The notes beneath the pieces were generated by a model. The model was not told the origin of the DNA and searched no databases. It saw only the letters and a program-made list of their open reading frames with translations. Source: Bog-473 sp963721585 (GTDB lineage Bacteria; Actinomycetota; Acidimicrobiia; Acidimicrobiales; RAAP-2). From it: a DNA stretch of 64,000 nucleotides. Location: positions 992,001 through 1,056,000 of the forward strand of contig CAVRJN010000008.1 of the NCBI GenBank assembly GCA_963721585.1, read 5' to 3'. Within the stretch, counting starts at the first letter, position 1, and every line of letters begins with the position of its first letter. Of the stretch, positions 17,590 to 26,095 are shown in pieces. The position numbers were made by a program, and so were the translations under genes.

Positions 17590-19570
17590 CCAGGCAGAGC
17601 CGATCCGCGGACGGGATCTAGTTGTCGACCTTGATGGTGATGCCGCGGCTGTAGCCGGTCTTGCCGACGTGGTTGGTAGCCCTGCTTTGCAGCGTGTAGG
17701 TGCCGTTGGGGACGCTTTTTGTGTTCCAGAACGCCAGGAGTCCGGCGTAATAGGTGGGCGAGGCCCTGGCGATGACCGTCTTGGCGTAGGACCCACCGCT
17801 GAGCACGAACTGGACCTTGGTGATCCCATACCCGTAGGAGCTCGCCGAGGCCCCGAGGGTGGCCGTCGCGCTGAGGGTCGCCCCGTTCTTGGGGACGAGC
17901 ACGGCGGTGACCGGCAGCGTGAAGTAGTAGAGCACGAGTGCCGGCCCATTGAACTGTTTGTATTCCTCGGGCGCATAACCGTCTTGTATGAGAGTTCTTT
18001 CGAAACGCGTGACGCCGGGTACGCTGCCGTCATTGACGACCCACACTCGATTGGGAAAGTCAGCTGTCGAATACGGATGCAGCGAGAGGTCAAATCCTTC
18101 GACATAGCGCTGCGTAACGCCGAGCTGGGGCCAGAGGCGTATGTGCCGTTTGTCGTTCGCCATGTAGTACTGAACGACCGACGTGATGGCGTGGTCTGGT
18201 ATGGCGATGACGTCCCCGCTTTGGACGTGTTGGGCTACGTAGCGGGCCGGACTCTCCAGATCCTCCTGTAGAGCTGAGGCCGAGGCGAGATAGCCGATGA
18301 CGAGCAGGACGACTGCGGCAGCGCCGACGGTCGCCATTATTCGGCTCCGCCGTTTGGTGTTTGCCGTCCGATCCGAAGCGCGGGACGGGTCGAGGGACCC
18401 TGGGAACGCGCGCACACAAATGAAGGCCGCCAGTAGGGCCACTCCGGGCGCCGATGCAGAGACATATCGAACCGAATAGATCGGATGGACGAACGAGGCA
18501 ATGGACAGAATCACGGTGGGAATGACCGCCCAGCCGATCATGAGGGCAAGGATGTCCCGGTCACGACTGACCTGCTCGACGAGGACAGCGCGCACGTCGC
18601 GATCCCAGAGAACGGCGAGTTTGACAACAACGAGTACCACGATGGCGACCACGACCAGGTTGTAGAACTCACCGATCACGGGGCCTCGGACCTCTGCGAG
18701 CAGACGGCTCTCGGTCGACTCCTGTGCGATCCAGTTCACCTGGCCCACTTCTCTGATGCAAAGGGCAACCCATGCACCGGAGGCGACGACGAGGACAACA
18801 ACAGGTGCAAGACCGGGCCGCAGGCGTTGCACAATCAGCTCCGGGCGCACCACCAACACACAGAAGAGCATTGAGAGCGGGGCCAGCAATGCGAACAACT
18901 GCATCGCCGTGGCGAGCAACGCCAGAATGCTGAACGTCCACAACCACCGAGCACGAGAGTCGTCGAGCCATTTGAACAAGGAAACGGCACAGAGCGCCAC
19001 CAAAAGGGTGCTGAGTTCATAGGGTCGCGCGTTCAGGGACTTCTCGACGAGAATCGTGCTGGCGGCTGTGACAACGGCAGCGATGATGCCGCACCATCTC
19101 CCCGCGACGCGCAGGCCGGTCCAGCCGACCACGACGATCGTCCCGAAGTATGCGAACAGCGACAGCGCCCGCACCCATGCGATGTTCCCCCAGACGGACA
19201 GCCAGAAGTGCACGATCACGTAGTACGGCAACAAGACCAGATCGACGTGCTGTGATTGCGCCCAGAGGTTCGACCACGAGAGGTGAGCCGAATAGAGGGT
19301 GGCACCTTCATCGGCGAACATCGATGTTCCGAGCCATGGCAAAAGACCCAGTGAGGCCGCCACGGCGATGGCGACGACCACGCGCCTTCCTGCGGGATCA
19401 GGAGCCACCGTGCTCGTTGGGTTGGACCCGGGTGCGACCCCCGAATGGATTTTCACGTCTTCGACCTTGACTCCCGCCAGCCCACCCCTGAGACGATCCT
19501 CATCACCAGCTATGCAACATCTAGCACAAAGGCGACGCGAGCTCCGTGCGCCTCATGGGTAATGCCCGGT
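17590..19570. repeat. 1,981-bp direct repeat, copy B
   Basis: This is the second copy of 1331-3311, same orientation, with the one base difference at 18137. The flanks are unrelated: the left end abuts the GT2 gene's downstream region and the right end leads to the tandem secreted-protein genes. The 16.3 kb between the copies contains nine other genes and could be lost by homologous recombination. Confidence 0.95.
17618..19456 (-). CDS. GT-C family (PMT/ArnT-like) glycosyltransferase with C-terminal Ig-like domain, copy B
   Basis: The 612-residue protein is identical to that of 1359-3197, with D49-E50 in the first exported loop and the Ig-like module at about residues 515-612. The duplication includes the 114 bases upstream of the start, so a promoter may have been copied with the gene. 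With one silent difference between the copies, either the duplication is very young, or gene conversion keeps them alike, or the assembly has repeated a segment. If real it gives a dosage of two for this sugar-transfer step. Confidence 0.85.
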   Translation of the reverse strand: MKIHSGVAPGSNPTSTVAPDPAGRRVVVAIAVAASLGLLPWLGTSMFADEGATLYSAHLSWSNLWAQSQHVDLVLLPYYVIVHFWLSVWGNIAWVRALSLFAYFGTIVVVGWTGLRVAGRWCGIIAAVVTAASTILVEKSLNARPYELSTLLVALCAVSLFKWLDDSRARWLWTFSILALLATAMQLFALLAPLSMLFCVLVVRPELIVQRLRPGLAPVVVLVVASGAWVALCIREVGQVNWIAQESTESRLLAEVRGPVIGEFYNLVVVAIVVLVVVKLAVLWDRDVRAVLVEQVSRDRDILALMIGWAVIPTVILSIASFVHPIYSVRYVSASAPGVALLAAFICVRAFPGSLDPSRASDRTANTKRRSRIMATVGAAAVVLLVIGYLASASALQEDLESPARYVAQHVQSGDVIAIPDHAITSVVQYYMANDKRHIRLWPQLGVTQRYVEGFDLSLHPYSTADFPNRVWVVNDGSVPGVTRFERTLIQDGYAPEEYKQFNGPALVLYYFTLPVTAVLVPKNGATLSATATLGASASSYGYGITKVQFVLSGGSYAKTVIARASPTYYAGLLAFWNTKSVPNGTYTLQSRATNHVGKTGYSRGITIKVDN

Positions 19571-19653
19571 CTAACCTCCGGTCTGCATGTCTGTGTTCGA
19601 GGTACCCGGTGCCGTGCTCTTCGTGGACGGCCCATGAGCAATCCGGCTCAGGT

Positions 19654-20214
19654 TCATCCCGATCCCCAGCCCGAACCGGGTCGGGAACTCGATTGCGGTG
19701 TCACCGTTCCACCTGGCGGGGTCATCACTACGTCCCGGAATATACCTCCCACGGGGTTCGACACGACGACGAATGCAGGCGTGCTGCTGATCGCTCCGGT
19801 GGCGCAGTTGGGTTGACAGTCATTCACGTGCAGGGTGCCGCTACCCGATCCCCCGGTGCTTGCCCAAGAAGACCAGGTAATGCCTGTCATGAAAACGACG
19901 CGACTGGAGCATCCGATGTAGAGCGACGTCGGTCGCATCTGTGGTTTCGATCCCGACCCGCACGGCAAAGCCCTTGGGGTCGGCGTGGTGGGTGACCCGT
20001 GAGTGGTCGACGCCGCAGTGACCACTCTGTTTGCCGGTGGTGGAGGCGAGCTAATGGCCAGCCCGATGCCGAAGCCGATGCCAAGGGCGGCGAGGACCGT
20101 GACAACGGTTCCCACCCGAAGGGCGGTGCTGCGACGGACGATCACAGGGCTTTCGGTTCCACCATGCATGACAACGGTACCCGTGCGACGGGTCATGACT
20201 TTGGATACTTGCAC
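19654..20214 (-). CDS. Small membrane-anchored exported protein with CxPxCA motif
   Basis: Up to 186 residues. After a basic N terminus there is one hydrophobic segment (LRVGTVVTVLAALGIGFGIGLAI), a Pro/Thr/Ser-rich linker and an exported domain of about 110 residues. That domain has PCGSGSKPQMRPTSLYIGCS, ITWSSWASTGGSGSGTLHVNDCQPNCATG and AFVVVSNPVGGIFRDVVMT. The CG..P..L..GC, TWSSW and NDCxPNCA elements match a small exported-protein type known from actinobacteria, of unknown function. The Cys residues probably form disulfides. The start used is GTG 20214; ATGs at 20196 and 20169 are alternatives. A tandem paralogue lies directly upstream (20338-20967). Confidence 0.7.
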   Translation of the reverse strand: MQVSKVMTRRTGTVVMHGGTESPVIVRRSTALRVGTVVTVLAALGIGFGIGLAISSPPPPANRVVTAASTTHGSPTTPTPRALPCGSGSKPQMRPTSLYIGCSSRVVFMTGITWSSWASTGGSGSGTLHVNDCQPNCATGAISSTPAFVVVSNPVGGIFRDVVMTPPGGTVTPQSSSRPGSGWGSG

Positions 20215-20337
20215 CCCGGAGCTGATACTCGAAGCGGGCGGTAATTCGGATCGTCTCGGACCTGGCGGTTACAGGGCGCGGAATCTCGCTTGACCTGGTT
20301 ACGCTGGGTCTTTAGTGAGTGTGGTGGACTGGCGCCG

Positions 20338-20967
20338 TCAATCCCCACCCCACCCGGAACCGGGTTGTGAGGCCACGACCGGCGCAGGGCCACCGGTCGT
20401 GGGAGTGGTGGCCGGAACGGTCGTAGAGGTCTGCTGGCCCGTCGCCGGAACGGTCGTCAGACCGCTTGTCGGCGTCGTCGACAGGTTCTTGGAGGGAGTG
20501 ATCGACACGTCCTGAAAGATGCCGCCCACGTCGTTGAAGACGACCACGATGGCGGGGACGCTCGTCAGGTCCACGTTGAGGGTCCCCGTCCCCTGTCCCC
20601 CGCCGGTTCCCGCCCACTCGTTCCACGTTATGCCCGTGACCGTGCTGGTCGCTTTGGCGCATCCGACTACGAGCCTCGTGGGTCGCACATGCGGTGCCGA
20701 TCCCGGCCCACAGGACAGGACCGCTGGCAGTGGGGTGGTCGTCGTTGTTGTCGTCGGGATCAAGGTGCTTGTGGAGTGGTGTGCCGAGGTCGTTGAAGTA
20801 CCGGTGGCGGTCGATTTCGTCGGCGGTGAAGACTTAGAGCCCACCGCCGCGCCGATGGCTATGCCGACACCCAGAGCCGCAAGAACGAGAACCACAATGC
20901 TCACCCGAACGACGGTGCTGCGCCGCACGGTGACGAGCCGGGGGTCTTTGTTCACCACGGAAGGCAA
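20338..20967 (-). CDS. Small membrane-anchored exported protein, paralogue lacking the NDCxPNCA pair
   Basis: A 209-residue protein built like its downstream neighbour: basic N terminus (RRSTVVRVS), one hydrophobic segment (IVVLVLAALGVGIAIGAAVG), and a long Thr/Ser-rich linker (with a TTTTTTTP run). An exported domain follows with LSCGPGSAPHVRPTRLVVGCA, TGITWNEWAGTGGGQGTGTLNV and AIVVVFNDVGGIFQDVSIT, then a second Thr/Pro-rich tail ending PGSGWGGD. The first two Cys are kept, but the segment carrying the second Cys pair in the neighbour is replaced by DLTSVPA. Both C termini end in GSGWG. Function unknown; exported, possibly wall-associated. Confidence 0.7.
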   Translation of the reverse strand: MPSVVNKDPRLVTVRRSTVVRVSIVVLVLAALGVGIAIGAAVGSKSSPPTKSTATGTSTTSAHHSTSTLIPTTTTTTTPLPAVLSCGPGSAPHVRPTRLVVGCAKATSTVTGITWNEWAGTGGGQGTGTLNVDLTSVPAIVVVFNDVGGIFQDVSITPSKNLSTTPTSGLTTVPATGQQTSTTVPATTPTTGGPAPVVASQPGSGWGGD

Positions 20968-21520
20968 CGGTAGTGCGTGGCGTTGATGCTAAGTGGCGTC
21001 TTGCGCACCCGGCGGTCGGCCGGGGGACAAGTACGGCTGAGCCGCACGACGGAACCCGGGTTCCGATGCGGATATTCTCGAACAGATCCCGCTGGGACAC
21101 CACGACGCTGCGGAATGACCATCGGGTCTACGCGAGGCTCAACCAGGCACGCTGTGTCGACCGCGGGAAGGAGACGCTCGGCTTGAGCTCTTGGCGCTTG
21201 ACGAGCACTGTGCCACAGCCGGCGATAAGTCGGAGACCGCACCTGACGACCGGCGCATTCGGCCCGGCGTCAAAGGCCTTGGAGCGGTCCCCGTTCGCAA
21301 CAATCAGCCCGTGGCTCCGCGTCCCGGCAGTCTTCTGTGGACTAAATCGCCGCCAACTTTCGCCAAGAGGCCCCGCTTACCGGCCAGGGGTCGCAGCCAT
21401 GCGGCTCGACGTGACGCCCGGGCGAAGGCTGACTCGTTGCCACCCGAACTGGGCGATCGGCCGCCGATCCTCTCGGAGGACAGCAGGGCTCGGACGGATA
21501 TCTTCGCATATTCTTGCCGC
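20968..21520. other. Divergent intergenic region
   Basis: About 550 bases lie between the small exported-protein gene (minus) and the membrane protein gene (plus). Open frames cross it, but they are Arg/Pro-rich and have no domain character. If the plus-strand gene used an upstream start (for example 21191), part of this region would be coding. Confidence 0.35.
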
Positions 21521-23464
21521 GTGCGGACCACGGGAACCGATTTTGCCCTTCCGGAAGAACCATCCGTCCATGACGACGGCCGCACTTCGCCTCAACCGGG
21601 TGAAAGCAGTTTCCGGGAACGTCGCAGATGGTGGCCGGGAGCAGTGTGTCTCGGTCTGTACGTGATCTTGACCGTCATTGAGTTCGGACCGTCAACGTCC
21701 CCTAGTGCGAGCCGCATTGCCGTGGAGGGCGGGTCGGACGGAGCCAGTCAGATCTGGTTTCTCGAATGGACTGAATACGCCCTCACCCACGGGCACAATC
21801 CGTTCTTCAGTCAATGGCAGAGCTTCCCGACAGGCCTCAACGTCATAGACGATACCTCGATGGCGGCCTTGGGAACCGTCTTCTCGCCCATTACAGCGCT
21901 CTTCGGACCGATTGTCACCTGGAATGTTCTGCTTCGATTAGCAGTCGTTTTGTCGGCATTTTCCATGTGTTTGGTTCTACGTCGATGGACCAAATGGTGG
22001 CCAGCCGCCTTCTTTGGGGGACTGATCTACGGCTTCTCTGCGTATGTCACGTTCAACCTCGTGCACCTCTTTCTCGTCTTTGCACCGTTACCTCCATTGA
22101 TGTTCTTGCTTCTTTACGAGATCTTGGTTCGCCAACAATGGCGGCCGGCGCGGACGGGAGCGATCCTCGGAGCATTGTGCGGCGTGCAGTATCTGATCTC
22201 CTCCGAGATCCTGGCCACCACGGTTTTGATGGGCGCCATCGCCAGCGTGCTGTACTTCATCGTCCGCTGGGCAGATCTGGACACGAAGTGGAAATACATC
22301 AGGACGAGTTTCGCCTATGCCATCGCGGTGGGCGCAGTGCTCCTCATCTATCCGGTGTTCTTCACGCTCTTCGGAGCGGACCACCTCAACGGCGCTCCAC
22401 AGTCACCTGCCACCTTGTCGTCGCAGCACGGTGACCTGCTCTCCCCAATTGCGCCAGTGTCAGCGCAGTGGCTCTCACCCGTGCTCCTGAAGTCAGTCTT
22501 CGCGCAGGTCAGCACGACAGGCCAGACGCTCTATCTGGGGATTCCACTCATCGTCATGATGGTGGTGACAGTGGTATGGCTACGGCATCGTCGAATTGTG
22601 CTGTTCGCGTTTGCGATGGCGGTCGTTGCCTTCGTCTTGTCCTTAGGCCAAAGGCTTTATGTCTATGGGCACTACACCAGGATCCCGCTTCCGTTCGAAG
22701 TACTGGCGCACTTGCCTTTTCTCAAGTCGCTCCTTGCCATTCGATTTTCACTCTTCACTGTGATGTTTGCCGCAGGAATAGTGTCGATAGGACTCGATGA
22801 GGTCTATTGGCGAATGAGCCGCTCCGATCGACCCTCTTGGCTGGTGGCTCATTGGAGAGGCCCAGCGGCAGCCACGCTGTCACTCGCTCTCGGAGTGGTC
22901 ATGACACTTCCGGTTGTCGCCCGAAGTGCGCAGCGAGCGACACCGAGCCATGTTTCCCCCTTCTTCACGTCGACCATGCTGCACGTCATTCCGAACGGAA
23001 GCGTTGTCCTCTCTTATCCCTATCCGAGAGCACCCCAGACAGGGCGCGCCTACACCGACCAGGTTGATCAGGTTCTCTTGGACCAGGCGGCGTCGCACAT
23101 GTGGTTCAAAGTCGTCGGCGGGTACGGGTGGTGGCCCGAACCCAACGCGACGGGACCGAACGCGACGGGTGCCACCCCGAATGCACCCCTCCTCGAGCCC
23201 CTTGCGGTAGAGGAGTTCTTTGATGCGGCGTTCTACGGGAGCTCAGGCACTGCTCAATCGATGTTGCTGCTGCAGAGCCATGTCCAGGCTCTTCGGCAAT
23301 TCATGCGACTGCATCAGGTCGATGCCGTGATCGTTCTCCCCCTTGGCAAATATCCCGCCATCGTGGTCGCTGAGGTCACCGAAGCCCTCGGTCCACCCCT
23401 CCGATCGGGCGGGGTGACGGTATGGACCCACGTGCAACAGCGTCTCGCTGCTTTGCCCACGTAG
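21521..23464 (+). CDS. Polytopic GT-C-like membrane protein
   Basis: From GTG 21521 the protein is 647 residues, matching the 635-637 residues of its relatives at 4928-8934; the frame is open back to 21191, but the extra 110 residues look like noise. A hydrophilic N terminus of about 50 residues precedes the first helix. An exported loop then has EGGSDGASQIWFLEWTEYALTHGHNPFFSQWQSFPTGLNV, the same order of motifs as HGLNPFFTNAMFAPTGVNL in the tandem pair. Further matches are LRRWTKWWPAAFFGGLIYGFSAY and the YLISSEILATTVLM segment. Many hydrophobic segments follow, then an exported C-terminal domain. It is probably a lipid-linked-sugar-using transferase, and it is followed by a GT2 gene on the same strand. 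Confidence 0.75.
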   Translation: MRTTGTDFALPEEPSVHDDGRTSPQPGESSFRERRRWWPGAVCLGLYVILTVIEFGPSTSPSASRIAVEGGSDGASQIWFLEWTEYALTHGHNPFFSQWQSFPTGLNVIDDTSMAALGTVFSPITALFGPIVTWNVLLRLAVVLSAFSMCLVLRRWTKWWPAAFFGGLIYGFSAYVTFNLVHLFLVFAPLPPLMFLLLYEILVRQQWRPARTGAILGALCGVQYLISSEILATTVLMGAIASVLYFIVRWADLDTKWKYIRTSFAYAIAVGAVLLIYPVFFTLFGADHLNGAPQSPATLSSQHGDLLSPIAPVSAQWLSPVLLKSVFAQVSTTGQTLYLGIPLIVMMVVTVVWLRHRRIVLFAFAMAVVAFVLSLGQRLYVYGHYTRIPLPFEVLAHLPFLKSLLAIRFSLFTVMFAAGIVSIGLDEVYWRMSRSDRPSWLVAHWRGPAAATLSLALGVVMTLPVVARSAQRATPSHVSPFFTSTMLHVIPNGSVVLSYPYPRAPQTGRAYTDQVDQVLLDQAASHMWFKVVGGYGWWPEPNATGPNATGATPNAPLLEPLAVEEFFDAAFYGSSGTAQSMLLLQSHVQALRQFMRLHQVDAVIVLPLGKYPAIVVAEVTEALGPPLRSGGVTVWTHVQQRLAALPT

Positions 23465-23576
23465 GGCCGCATGAGGTGGAATCGGCATCGGCCGGGCGAC
23501 TCTGGCACCCGGTACGATGAGGCAGCCACGTCGACCTAGGCGTAACCACGGAGTCAGCTTAAGGGGGCGTTCCACG

Positions 23577-24431
23577 ATGTCAGAGTGTCAGGGACGCCGA
23601 ATCGTGGCGCTCGTGCTGACGCACAATGCCCCCCAATCCCTCGCACGGTGCCTCTCCGCCATAGGTGCCCAGTCCGAGGTACCCGATGAAGTCCTCGTCG
23701 TTGACAATGCGAGCCAACCGCCGGTGAACGCTTCACTTCTCCCGAAGGCCGGACGGGCTTTGCGAGTGATCCGGTCGGAGGTGAACGGCGGGCCGGCAGG
23801 CGGATGGGCGATCGCACTGCGCGACTTCCTGGACAGTGACTTCACCCACGCCTGGGTCATGGATGACGACATGCTGCCAGAACCGAAATGTCTCTCCAAT
23901 TTGTGGGATGCGGCCAGCGATGCGCCCACGTCGGCCTTTGTGTTTCCGATTGCGATACAGCCCGATGGTTCGGTGGGACGTTGGGGCTCATGGTGTGGAT
24001 TTCTTATTTCCAGGGAGATCGTGGAAGCGGTGGGGTTGCCCATGGAAGCGTTGTTCTGGTGGGCGGAGGATACTGAATATTGCGAATGGCGAATCCCTCA
24101 AGCAGGCTTTGCACGCCGCGTCATCGATGGAGCCGTGGTGCATCACGACGCCATCCGCCAGGGAGGGAATATCCCGGCCTGGAAGTACTACTACGAGTCC
24201 CGTAACATGCTCTATTACCACCTTCACATCATGCGCCGGGTGGGCCGCTATCCAAAGAAGATCACCAGCTTGATCTTGAGGGCGTTGCTGCGTCAGAAGA
24301 AGGATCGGATCGCCTGCGTCGGAGCGATCTGCCGGGGCTTCTACGATGGGGCGTTCAGCCGCCTCGGTATTCGCTACGAGGTCAGGTCCTTACATGAACG
24401 AGATCTCTCAACGTCGGCCGACTCCGCGTGA
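23577..24431 (+). CDS. Glycosyltransferase family 2 (rhamnosyl/galactofuranosyl-type)
   Basis: A 284-residue GT-A enzyme. I use ATG 23577 (MSECQGRRIVALVLTHNAP), preceded by a G-rich stretch AAGGGGGCG; the frame is open 20 codons further up. Motifs: VVDNAS, then EVNGGPAGGWAIAL. The metal-binding DDD is at residues 96-98 (MDDDMLPEPKCL) and the acceptor-side motif is FWWAEDTEYCEW. The NGGPAGG and DDD layout resembles rhamnosyl- and galactofuranosyl-transferases acting on lipid-linked cell-wall glycans. The C-terminal 60 residues are basic. It lies 112 bases after the GT-C-like gene on the same strand, so the two may be expressed together. Confidence 0.88.
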   Translation: MSECQGRRIVALVLTHNAPQSLARCLSAIGAQSEVPDEVLVVDNASQPPVNASLLPKAGRALRVIRSEVNGGPAGGWAIALRDFLDSDFTHAWVMDDDMLPEPKCLSNLWDAASDAPTSAFVFPIAIQPDGSVGRWGSWCGFLISREIVEAVGLPMEALFWWAEDTEYCEWRIPQAGFARRVIDGAVVHHDAIRQGGNIPAWKYYYESRNMLYYHLHIMRRVGRYPKKITSLILRALLRQKKDRIACVGAICRGFYDGAFSRLGIRYEVRSLHERDLSTSADSA

Positions 24432-24638
24432 GGGGCTACGACACTCGCCTTCTTGACCGACTCGCTGTCCTTACCGCAGCAGCGGGGCGTTCGCGATGTG
24501 TCATGGCAACCGGCAGAGAGCTGCGGCCCTACGGCCGGTTATGGTCCGCGTCATGGAGCGCCACCCGACGAACGGAGTGTTCGGATGAGCCAGCGGCTGG
24601 ACCGATCGCGGGCGAAGCCTCCGGACGAGAGAACGGCC

Positions 24639-25073
24639 TCAACCACCGGCGCCCCTGTGACCTCTGGTTGCAGCGAGGGTGGCGCTGGCGGACCGCAGGG
24701 CCGTAAGGGTGTCGGGCGTCAGCCTACGGACCTCGTCCTTCGCCGCCGTCACGAGCGCCACCTGAGCGTTCAGCTCGGCGCTCGGAATCTCTTCGACGAT
24801 CGGATCGATGCTGGTCTCGCCGAGTACCTCGCCTCTCGATGCGTATCCCACCGCACCCGAGCCGATAACCGAGCCCTCGTAGGCGTCACTCTGACCCGTC
24901 TGATCGTCGAGCCATTTCAATGCGGCAAGGAGCGACTGACGGGTGGTACCGGTCGGGTCCTTCAGGTAATCGGCCACCGACTGTTCAACTCCGGCGAGGG
25001 CCCTCTCGAGCGTCAGGTCGACCTGGATCCGCTCAGCCGCTCCGCTGGCCTGCTTCTTGTGATGACCAAACAT
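24639..25073 (-). CDS. Conserved-looking hypothetical soluble protein
   Basis: A 144-residue protein starting at ATG 25073 (MFGHHKKQASGAAERI), with an AGGAGA ribosome-binding sequence about 8 bases upstream. The frame stays open upstream, but those residues look non-coding. The protein is predicted mainly helical, acidic and without membrane segments. It has a central Gly-rich patch (GSVIGSGAVGYASRGEVLGE) and a helical C terminus (KDEVRRLTPDTLTALRSASATLAATRG). I do not recognise the family. It is divergent from the ABC transporter genes at 25231. Confidence 0.6.
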   Translation of the reverse strand: MFGHHKKQASGAAERIQVDLTLERALAGVEQSVADYLKDPTGTTRQSLLAALKWLDDQTGQSDAYEGSVIGSGAVGYASRGEVLGETSIDPIVEEIPSAELNAQVALVTAAKDEVRRLTPDTLTALRSASATLAATRGHRGAGG

Positions 25074-25230
25074 GCACGGCGTCTCCTGTCCCGGGTCGGT
25101 CGAACCAACCGTTCCGGGCGATGGTAGACACAATTCGTGGGCATTTTCCCAAGCGGAGGGGGCAAGTTCCTCGCAAGGGCGTGCGGAGCGTTCACCACCG
25201 GCGGAGGAGTCCCGGTGACAGACTGGGGCG

Positions 25231-26094
25231 GTGGGTTCTCGCCTTGCCCTCGACGCAGTCACGAAGCGGTTCTCGTGGAAGGGGCCTTGGGTCCTCAGCG
25301 GAGTCGATCTCGAGGCTCGGCCAGGAACGCTCACGGCGGTCGTCGGTGCGAACGGTTCCGGCAAGTCCACGTTGTTGCGCATTGCGGCCGGCTTGGTTCC
25401 GCCTTCTGGGGGCACCGCCCAGGTCCCGGCCCACGTCGCCTATCTTCCGGAGCGTCAGCCCACCCGCCTGAAGTTCAGCGCGGCCGAATACCTGGCCAAC
25501 ATGGGACACGTCAAGGGCCTTGGGACACGGGTGACGATTGAGAACGCGACCGAGCTGCTCGAACGCCTCGGACTTCAACCTGGTGCCGATGTCCCCTGGG
25601 ACACCCTCTCAAAAGGCAATCGACAGAAGGTCCTGATCGCTCAGGCCTTCTTGGCACCGACGGCAATGACCGTGCTGGACGAACCGTATAGCGGGCTCGA
25701 TGATGCCGCGCGAGGAACGCTGGACGAGCTGATCGGGGAAGCGCTCGCCCGGGAGACGGCGGTCCTCCTCAGTGCACACAGGACGGAGGACCTCCGCCAT
25801 GCCGATGAGATTCACCAACTGGTCTCTGGGGGACTCGTGGAGTTCCGGCCCGCTATCGGAGACGCGGTCGCGCCCGGGGCCCGGAGCAAGCGGATCGTCT
25901 TGACGACATCCCGGGGTCGAATACCAACGCCACCAGGAGCCTTTATCGAAGACGGCACCGCTGGACCGGAATGGGCGGGACGGAGGCTGGTTCTCAAGGT
26001 GCCTGACGAGCAGGTCGACGAGGTGCTCAAGGCGGCGCTCTCCATGGGTTGGTCGGTGGCGTCCGTGAACCGGTCGCCGGACCGGGGTCGATGA
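25231..26094 (+). CDS. ABC transporter ATP-binding protein
   Basis: A 287-residue nucleotide-binding subunit. Walker A is GANGSGKST from about residue 39, the signature is LSKGNRQKV near residue 125, and Walker B is MTVLDEPYSGLDD near residue 147, followed by the H-loop region SAHRTED. The ATPase core ends near residue 210. About 75 C-terminal residues form an extra domain, as in many drug or peptide exporters. GTG 25231 follows a GGAGGAG about 20 bases upstream; no better in-frame start is visible. It is followed after one base by the permease gene, and a GntR repressor of the type usually linked to such exporters lies just downstream. Confidence 0.88.
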   Translation: MGSRLALDAVTKRFSWKGPWVLSGVDLEARPGTLTAVVGANGSGKSTLLRIAAGLVPPSGGTAQVPAHVAYLPERQPTRLKFSAAEYLANMGHVKGLGTRVTIENATELLERLGLQPGADVPWDTLSKGNRQKVLIAQAFLAPTAMTVLDEPYSGLDDAARGTLDELIGEALARETAVLLSAHRTEDLRHADEIHQLVSGGLVEFRPAIGDAVAPGARSKRIVLTTSRGRIPTPPGAFIEDGTAGPEWAGRRLVLKVPDEQVDEVLKAALSMGWSVASVNRSPDRGR

Positions 26095-26095
26095 C

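Noticed and set aside
1331..19570. The long direct repeats as an insertion sequence or composite transposon
   Set aside because: No transposase, no terminal inverted repeats and no target duplications are visible at the boundaries.
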